A DNA stretch of 10,239 bases from Alphaproteobacteria bacterium (GTDB taxonomy: Bacteria > Pseudomonadota > Alphaproteobacteria > Caulobacterales > Maricaulaceae): contig JAUIEH010000057.1 in NCBI GenBank assembly GCA_030428405.1, positions 1 through 10,239 of the forward strand, given 5' to 3'. Position numbers and translations under genes: made by a program. Under the pieces are notes generated by a model. That model worked only from the letters and a program-made list of their open reading frames with translations, did not search any database and was not told the origin of the DNA. Shown piece after piece: positions 5,779-10,239 of the stretch (positions are counted from its first letter, which is position 1; the number at the start of each line of letters is the position of its first letter).

Positions 5779-7442
5779 GCGTGCGGGAACGCTCCTTGGC
5801 CGAACGGCTCGCGCGTCCGGAAGTCGTGGCGATGTCTGGATATGCGACGGCGTTCGACGAGGGCGCGCGCGGCGATGTGGTCAAGCTGGACGCCAACGAG
5901 AACCCTTATCCTGGCTTGGGCGCGCGCAGCGGCGCAGCGGGCGTGAACCGCTATCCCGAGCCTCAAGCGCCGCAATTGCGTTCACGCATGGCGGCGCTCT
6001 ACGGCGTCAGCGCCGACATGATCGCGCTCGGTCGCGGGGCTGATGATGCGATCGACGCTTGTGTGCGCGTGTTCTGCGCGCCCGGCGAAGACGCCATCGC
6101 GATCAGTCCGCCTACATTTGATTATTACGAAACCGCCGCCATGCTGCAGGGCGCGCGCGTCATCAAGACGGCGCTGACATCGGCTTTCTCCTTCGACGCT
6201 GAGGCTTTGATAAAAGCGGTTCGGGCGGATGGCGCGGTGAAGCTTGCATTCATCTGTTCACCGCTCAGCCCGACGGGCGGCGCCATTGCGCGCGAGGACT
6301 TAATCTCGGTCCTGGACGCTTTGCCCGAAACGCTGGTCGTGCTCGATGAGGCCTATATCGAGTTCTCGGAGGAGGGAAGTTTTTCGCGCGAGGTGGAAGC
6401 GCGCGAGAATTTGATCGTGCTCCGCACGCTGTCCAAGGCCTATGGACTTGCCGGCGCGCGCATCGGCGCGGCCATCGCGCAACCGCGCACGATTGAGTTA
6501 TTGCGCAAGGCGATTGCGCCATATCCCGTGGCGGGCCCTTGCATCGAGATCGCTCTGGATGCGCTTTCGCCTGCGCGCATTCCGGTGACGAAACGGCGCA
6601 TCGCGGAAATAATAGCCGAGCGCGCGCGCGTCAGCGAAGCGCTCAAAGCTTCGCCTTTCGTCGTCAAAATCAATCCGAGTGCGACCAATTTTATTTTCGT
6701 CGAAGCGCGCGACGCAGAAGCCCTGCGCACGCGCTTGAATGAGCGGGCCATCGCCGTGCGTTGGCGCGAGAATGTCGCGCCCGGCGGCATGCGCATCACC
6801 ATCGGGTCGCCGGATGAGAACGCGCTTTTGCTCGACGCTTTCGAGGTTGAGGAGGCGGGGGTCGCCAAACGGCGGGCGGAACATGCGCGCCGGACCAATG
6901 AGACCGACATCGCCGCGGCGGTTGATCTTGATGCGGCTGGTCCGGTGGACGTGTCGACCGGGCTTGGGTTCTTCGACCATATGCTGGAGCAGGTCGCGGC
7001 GCATGGCGGTTTCGCGCTGACCTTGTCATGCGAGGGCGATCTGCATGTCGATGCGCATCACGTCATCGAGGATTGCGCTATCGTCCTTGGGAAGACATTG
7101 CGCGAAGCGCTTGGCGAGAAGATAGGGCTGCGCCGCTATGGCGTCTCCATTCCCATGGATGAGGCGGCGGCTGAAGTGCTTATCGACTTGAGCGGCCGGC
7201 CTGTCAGCGTCTTTGAAGGGGCGTTCACTGCCAGTCATATCGGGGCCTACCCGACAGAGATGACTGCGCATGTTGTTCGCTCTTTGGCCGATCATCTCGG
7301 CGCCGCCATCCATGTCAAAGTTCGCGGCGACAATGATCACCATAAAACCGAGGCGGTCTATAAAGGTCTCGGCCGGGCGCTGCGCGAGGCCGTTCGGTTG
7401 GAAGCATCCGGCTCGGCCAGCACGAAAGGCGTCCTCGAGTGA
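5775..7442 (+). CDS. hisCB: HisC-HisB fusion: histidinol-phosphate aminotransferase / imidazoleglycerol-phosphate dehydratase
   Basis: One 555-codon frame joins two enzymes. Residues 1 to about 358 are a class I/II PLP aminotransferase of the HisC type: LDANENPYPG (38-47), VLDEAYIEFS (189-198) with Asp191, PLP lysine Lys221 in TLSKAYGLAGARIG, and substrate-carboxylate Arg340 in GGMRITIG. Residues about 364-555 are a complete imidazoleglycerol-phosphate dehydratase: GLGFFDHMLEQ (396-406), metal-binding HHVIED (428-433) and DHHKTE (521-526), and the ASTKGVL C-terminus. The linker is only about 10 residues. No ATG or GTG lies in frame between codons 339 and 391, so separate initiation of the HisB part is unlikely. 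The E. coli-type N-terminal phosphatase domain of HisB is absent. In HisC the usual SPNNPTG motif reads SPLSPTG (162-168), so the PLP-contacting Asn is Ser165. The GTG start at 5775 overlaps the hisD stop (GTGA), with GGAG 8 nt upstream. The domain order performs the dehydration and the following transamination, which are consecutive steps. Confidence 0.95.
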   Translation: MSVRERSLAERLARPEVVAMSGYATAFDEGARGDVVKLDANENPYPGLGARSGAAGVNRYPEPQAPQLRSRMAALYGVSADMIALGRGADDAIDACVRVFCAPGEDAIAISPPTFDYYETAAMLQGARVIKTALTSAFSFDAEALIKAVRADGAVKLAFICSPLSPTGGAIAREDLISVLDALPETLVVLDEAYIEFSEEGSFSREVEARENLIVLRTLSKAYGLAGARIGAAIAQPRTIELLRKAIAPYPVAGPCIEIALDALSPARIPVTKRRIAEIIAERARVSEALKASPFVVKINPSATNFIFVEARDAEALRTRLNERAIAVRWRENVAPGGMRITIGSPDENALLLDAFEVEEAGVAKRRAEHARRTNETDIAAAVDLDAAGPVDVSTGLGFFDHMLEQVAAHGGFALTLSCEGDLHVDAHHVIEDCAIVLGKTLREALGEKIGLRRYGVSIPMDEAAAEVLIDLSGRPVSVFEGAFTASHIGAYPTEMTAHVVRSLADHLGAAIHVKVRGDNDHHKTEAVYKGLGRALREAVRLEASGSASTKGVLE

Positions 7443-8038
7443 GAGTGGGGGTGGTCGATCTGGGTTGCGCCAATCTCGCCTCGGTGAGTTTCGCGCTGGA
7501 GCGTCTTGGCGCGCAAAGCGATATCGTGCGTACACCAAGCGAGATTGAAGAAGCCGAGCGCTTGATCCTTCCCGGCGTCGGCGCAGCTTCTTATGCGGCC
7601 GCGCGCCTCGACGCGCTTGATCTGCGTGACGCGCTTTGCCGGTTTGTGCGCCCGTTGATGGGGATTTGTCTGGGAATGCAGCTATTGTTCGAGCGCTCTG
7701 AGGAAGGTGACGCACGCGGCTTGGGTCTCTTGAACGGCGTGGTCAGCAAGCGAACGCCTGAACCGGGAGAGACATGGCCGCATATGGGCTGGAGCCGCGT
7801 GCGCAAAACTCGGTCGCAAACTTGTCTCTTTGACGGCGTAGCGGACGGTTCTTATTTTTACTTCGTTCACGGATATGGTGCGAGCATTGATGACGCGACC
7901 GCCGGCGAGGCGGAATATGGCGGCCCGTTCGCCGCTGCGATTGAGCAAGGCAATCTGTTTGGCTGCCAGTTTCATCCCGAGCGTTCTGGAGAGGCCGGCG
8001 CGCGCGTGCTCGCGAATTTCTTGAGCGCGCCATGCTGA
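7439..8038 (+). CDS. hisH: Imidazole glycerol phosphate synthase, glutamine amidotransferase subunit
   Basis: HisH is a class I glutamine amidotransferase that releases ammonia from glutamine and channels it to HisF. The 199-residue product has the oxyanion-strand motif LPGVGA (44-49), nucleophile Cys77 in MGICLGMQLLF, PHMGW (114-118), and the His179/Glu181 pair in CQFHPERSGE. The complete Cys-His-Glu triad and normal family length indicate an active subunit. The GTG start at 7439 overlaps the hisCB stop as GTGA, with GAAAGG about 9 nt upstream; a second GTG two codons later is less well placed. The stop overlaps hisA by 7 nt. Confidence 0.96.
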   Translation: MRVGVVDLGCANLASVSFALERLGAQSDIVRTPSEIEEAERLILPGVGAASYAAARLDALDLRDALCRFVRPLMGICLGMQLLFERSEEGDARGLGLLNGVVSKRTPEPGETWPHMGWSRVRKTRSQTCLFDGVADGSYFYFVHGYGASIDDATAGEAEYGGPFAAAIEQGNLFGCQFHPERSGEAGARVLANFLSAPC

Positions 8039-8763
8039 TCCTGCCGGCCATGGACCTGATCGACGGGCGCTGCGTTAGGCTGCTTCGCGGCGAGTTCGAC
8101 AGGGCGACCTTCTACGACGGCGCGCCGGAGAGCCATCTCGCCAAATTCGCACAAGCCGGCGCGCAATGGGCCCATATCGTCGATCTCGACGGCGCGCGCA
8201 TGCGTCGGCCGCAACAATATGAATTGATTGGAGAGCTCGCCGGAAAATCGGGTTTGAAAATTCAAGCCGCCGGCGGCGTGCGGCGCGATTTCGACGTCGC
8301 GCGGCTCATCGACGCGGGCGTGGAGCGTGTCGTCATCGGCTCCATGGCCATCATCAATCCGGAGGTCGTGCGGAAATGTCTGCACACATTCGGTCCCGAC
8401 AGGATCTGTCTGGCGTTCGATGTGCGTTTCGACAATCAGGCGCCGATCGTCGTCACGCATGGCTGGACGGCGGCGTCGCAATTGCGCGTTTCTGACGCGA
8501 TTACGCAATATGCCGGGGACGGATTGCGTCACGTCATGGTCACCGATGTCGATCGTGACGGCGCGCTGGCGGGGCCAAATCTCGAGCTGATGAACGAACT
8601 CGTCCGCGCCCATCCGGATCTCGAAATCCTCGCCTCTGGCGGCGTTCGCGGCATGCCGGACGTTTCAGCGCTGGCGGATAAGGGCGCCTCCGGCGTCATT
8701 GTCGGCAAGGCGCTATATGAAGGCGAACTCGCTTTGGAGGAGGCCTTTGGCGCCGGCGCGTAG
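8032..8763 (+). CDS. hisA: ProFAR isomerase (phosphoribosylformimino-AICAR-phosphate isomerase)
   Basis: HisA is a (beta/alpha)8-barrel enzyme that isomerises ProFAR to PRFAR by an Amadori rearrangement. The 243-residue product begins ILPAMDLIDG with general base Asp8. It carries the second catalytic aspartate Asp130 (LAFDVR), the phosphate-binding segments AAGGVR (79-84) and ASGGVRG (201-207), VTDVDRDGALAGPN (170-183) and the C-terminal VIVGKALYEG (222-231). Length and motifs are normal. The ATG at 8032 lies inside the hisH stop region (ATGCTGA), implying translational coupling rather than an independent ribosome site. It is homologous to hisF downstream, reflecting the known duplication of half-barrels. 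Confidence 0.96.
   Translation: MLILPAMDLIDGRCVRLLRGEFDRATFYDGAPESHLAKFAQAGAQWAHIVDLDGARMRRPQQYELIGELAGKSGLKIQAAGGVRRDFDVARLIDAGVERVVIGSMAIINPEVVRKCLHTFGPDRICLAFDVRFDNQAPIVVTHGWTAASQLRVSDAITQYAGDGLRHVMVTDVDRDGALAGPNLELMNELVRAHPDLEILASGGVRGMPDVSALADKGASGVIVGKALYEGELALEEAFGAGA
8736..8743 (+). promoter_or_regulatory. Strong Shine-Dalgarno for hisF inside the hisA 3' end
   Basis: GGAGGAGG is the strongest ribosome-site match in the operon. It lies 3-6 nt before a TTG codon at 8747 and is the main reason for placing the hisF start there. It is embedded in the codons for Glu-Glu in the last residues of hisA. Confidence 0.6.
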
Positions 8764-9517
8764 AATTATTCCGTGTCTGGATGTGCGCGACGGCGTGGTG
8801 GTGAAGGGCGTGGAGTTCCGTAATCACGAACATGTCGGCGACATTCTCGATCTGGCCGCGCGTTATCGCAATGAAGGCGCCGATGAACTCGTGTTCTATG
8901 ACATCACGGCGAGCGCGGAGGCGCGCAGCGTGTCGTGCGACTGGGTTGAGGCGGTTGCGCGTCTTCTCGACATTCCGTTCGCCGTCGCGGGCGGCGTGCG
9001 TGATGCAGAGCAGGCGGCGCAAAGGCTGGAGCGCGGCGCCGATAAGATTTCCATCAACTCGCCCGCGCTGGAGCGTCCAGCGCTGATCGACGAACTGGCG
9101 GCGCGCTTTGGCGCGCAATGCGTCGTCGTCGGTGTGGACAGCCGCAAGATCGAGGGTGATTGGCGCGTCTTTCAGTATACGGGTTCGACCCAGACAACGC
9201 GCGAGTCCGGCCGTTTGATGACCGACTGGGTGCGTGAGGCCCAGGAGCGCGGCGCCGGTGAAATCGTCTTGAACTGCATGAATGAAGACGGCCGCCGGCA
9301 GGGCTATGACATCGAACAGCTCTACGCGGCGCGTGAAAGGCTCAGCATACCGCTTATCGCTTCAGGCGGAGCGGGCGCGCGCGAGCATTTCCGGGACGTG
9401 TTCGAGGAAGCCGGCGTCAGCGGCGCGCTGGCGGCGTCTGTGTTTCATAAAAAGCTGATCGACATTGCGGACCTGAAATCATGGCTGAGGACATGCGGGA
9501 TCGAAACGCGCCATTGA
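8747..9517 (+). CDS. hisF: Imidazole glycerol phosphate synthase, cyclase subunit
   Basis: HisF pairs with HisH; it uses the channelled ammonia to convert PRFAR to imidazole glycerol phosphate and AICAR. With the chosen TTG start the product is 256 residues and begins APARRIIPCLDVRDG, exactly the usual HisF N-terminus. Catalytic Asp12 and Asp131 (VVGVDSRK) are present, as are VAGGVR, GADKISINSPAL, GEIVLNCMNEDG and ASGGAG. An ATG at 8717 or TTG at 8699 in the same frame would add 10-16 residues without homology. RNHE after VEF, ADELVFYDITAS and ALAASVFHKK resemble the enterobacterial form more than common alphaproteobacterial HisF as I know it. It overlaps hisA by 17 nt and the next gene by 37 nt. 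Confidence 0.95.
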   Translation: MAPARRIIPCLDVRDGVVVKGVEFRNHEHVGDILDLAARYRNEGADELVFYDITASAEARSVSCDWVEAVARLLDIPFAVAGGVRDAEQAAQRLERGADKISINSPALERPALIDELAARFGAQCVVVGVDSRKIEGDWRVFQYTGSTQTTRESGRLMTDWVREAQERGAGEIVLNCMNEDGRRQGYDIEQLYAARERLSIPLIASGGAGAREHFRDVFEEAGVSGALAASVFHKKLIDIADLKSWLRTCGIETRH

Positions 9518-10131
9518 GCATCGGCGATGAGGCCGCCTTCGACTGGGACAAAGGCGGCGGGCTCTTGCCGGCGATCGTTCAGGATGCGGACACGCGTCAG
9601 GTGCTGATGCTCGCTTATATGAACGAGCCCGCCTTGCGCGAAACGCTCTCGACCATGCGCGCAACTTTTTTCAGCCGCTCGCGACAGGAAATCTGGCGCA
9701 AGGGTGAGACATCAGGCGCGGTGATGCATGTGCGCGCGGTCTTTGGCGATTGCGATGACGACGCCATTCTGGTGCTCGCCGAACCGGCGGGGCCTGCGTG
9801 TCATCTCGGGACCGTCAGTTGTTTTGATGCGGATGATGCGCCCGGTCTCGGCATGTTCGCCAGGCTGGAGCGGGTCGTTGCGCGTCAGGCCGATGCGCCG
9901 TCGGAGGAAAGCTATACGCGCCGCCTCCTGGATGCGGGCGTGCGCCGGATCGCGCAGAAGCTCGGCGAGGAAGGCGTCGAGACGGCGCTGGCTGGTGCGT
10001 GTGAGGACGATGGCGCGCTGATCGGCGAGAGCGCGGACCTCATCTATCACCTTATCGTGTTGTTGCGCGCGCGTGGTCTTGGTCTTGGCGATGTTGCAGA
10101 GGAATTGCGCCGTCGACGGAATGAAAGCTAA
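9481..10131 (+). CDS. hisIE: Bifunctional PRA-CH / PRA-PH (HisI-HisE fusion)
   Basis: This bifunctional cytosolic enzyme performs steps 2 and 3: hydrolysis of phosphoribosyl-ATP to phosphoribosyl-AMP (HisE) and opening of the adenine ring to ProFAR (HisI). In the 216-residue product the cyclohydrolase domain spans about 20-118, with RKGETSG (73-79), the metal-binding DCDDD (90-94), and zinc-type Cys107-His108 and Cys114 in GPACHLGTVSCF. The pyrophosphohydrolase domain spans about 126-212, with RIAQKLGEEGVETALA (156-171) and SADLIYHL (184-191). The layout matches the enterobacterial HisI fusion. ATG 9481 is the first start; ATG 9493 or TTG 9514 are possible and none has a good ribosome site, so the first 12 residues are uncertain. 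It is the last gene of the operon. Confidence 0.96.
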   Translation: MAEDMRDRNAPLSIGDEAAFDWDKGGGLLPAIVQDADTRQVLMLAYMNEPALRETLSTMRATFFSRSRQEIWRKGETSGAVMHVRAVFGDCDDDAILVLAEPAGPACHLGTVSCFDADDAPGLGMFARLERVVARQADAPSEESYTRRLLDAGVRRIAQKLGEEGVETALAGACEDDGALIGESADLIYHLIVLLRARGLGLGDVAEELRRRRNES

Positions 10132-10146
10132 GCGCGGCGCGCCGGT

Positions 10147-10239
10147 TCACGTCGCGGAAAGCGATCGCGCATAAACGGGTTTCCAGAGGCTGATCGTGAC
10201 GGGCACGGCGATGTTCAGCGCGAAGGCCGTGAACATCAG
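10147..10239 (-). CDS. C-terminal fragment of a convergent gene, probable membrane protein
   Basis: On the minus strand an open frame enters from the right edge and stops with TGA at 10149-10147, giving 30 residues. They include a hydrophobic stretch (FALNIAVPVTISLW) followed by a short basic tail, as in the end of an integral membrane protein. Only 15 nt separate its stop from the hisIE stop. The fragment is too short to assign a family, and it could be a chance open frame in GC-rich DNA. Confidence 0.45.
   Translation of the reverse strand: MMFTAFALNIAVPVTISLWKPVYARSLSAT

Noticed and set aside
6789..6900. Separate hisB gene starting inside the hisC 3' end
   Set aside because: No ATG or GTG with a ribosome site lies in frame near the IGPD start; only a TTG at codon 352 without Shine-Dalgarno.
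7026..7715. 229-codon minus-strand open frame across the hisCB/hisH junction
   Set aside because: No recognisable domain; opposite strand encodes the end of IGPD and the start of HisH with clear motifs.
10135..10144. CGGCGCGCCG palindrome between the convergent stop codons as terminator
   Set aside because: Only 10 bp, no loop and no T-run; such GC palindromes are expected by chance in this sequence.

Overview
The window carries a complete, tightly packed histidine biosynthesis operon on the plus strand (about 3234-10131). Upstream of it are a hybrid sensor histidine kinase gene (826-3072, plus) and the 5' part of a KefB/KefC-type cation:proton antiporter gene (1-683, minus, running off the left edge). 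At the right edge is what looks like the last 30 codons of a convergent membrane-protein gene (minus). The DNA is GC-rich, with dense coding, GTG/TTG starts and GCGC-rich codon choice. Together with the kinase and antiporter types this suggests an alphaproteobacterium, perhaps Caulobacterales/Hyphomonadaceae-like or a relative. That placement is inference, not proof.

Layout: kef-like antiporter (minus) <- 142-nt divergent intergenic region -> hybrid histidine kinase (5-TM sensor, PAS, HisKA, HATPase_c, receiver) - 161-nt intergenic region with two palindromic elements and a candidate promoter - YerC/TrpR-family regulator - hisG - hisD - hisC::hisB fusion - hisH - hisA - hisF - hisIE - short convergent junction - partial membrane gene (minus).

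The cluster encodes all steps from PRPP + ATP to histidine except histidinol-phosphate phosphatase. HisG makes phosphoribosyl-ATP. HisIE performs the pyrophosphohydrolase and cyclohydrolase steps, HisA the isomerisation, and HisH/HisF produce imidazole glycerol phosphate. The HisB domain dehydrates it, the HisC domain transaminates it, an unlinked phosphatase must act next, and HisD oxidises histidinol to histidine. From hisD onward every gene overlaps the next, by 4, 4, 7, 17 and 37 nt, pointing to strong translational coupling. The gene order G-D-C-B-H-A-F-IE is that of the compact enterobacterial operon, and HisF, HisG and HisIE carry several enteric-like signatures, so ancient horizontal acquisition is plausible.

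Points most worth a second look: the in-frame HisC-IGPD fusion; a Ser in place of the near-invariant PLP-contacting Asn in HisC; an Asn-to-Gly change in HisD; and the pair of palindromic elements before the TrpR-family gene, which are candidate operators for a self-encoded histidine-operon repressor. No mobile elements, tRNA/rRNA genes, CRISPR arrays or clear rho-independent terminators were seen. I did not find evidence of a wholly undescribed system here.
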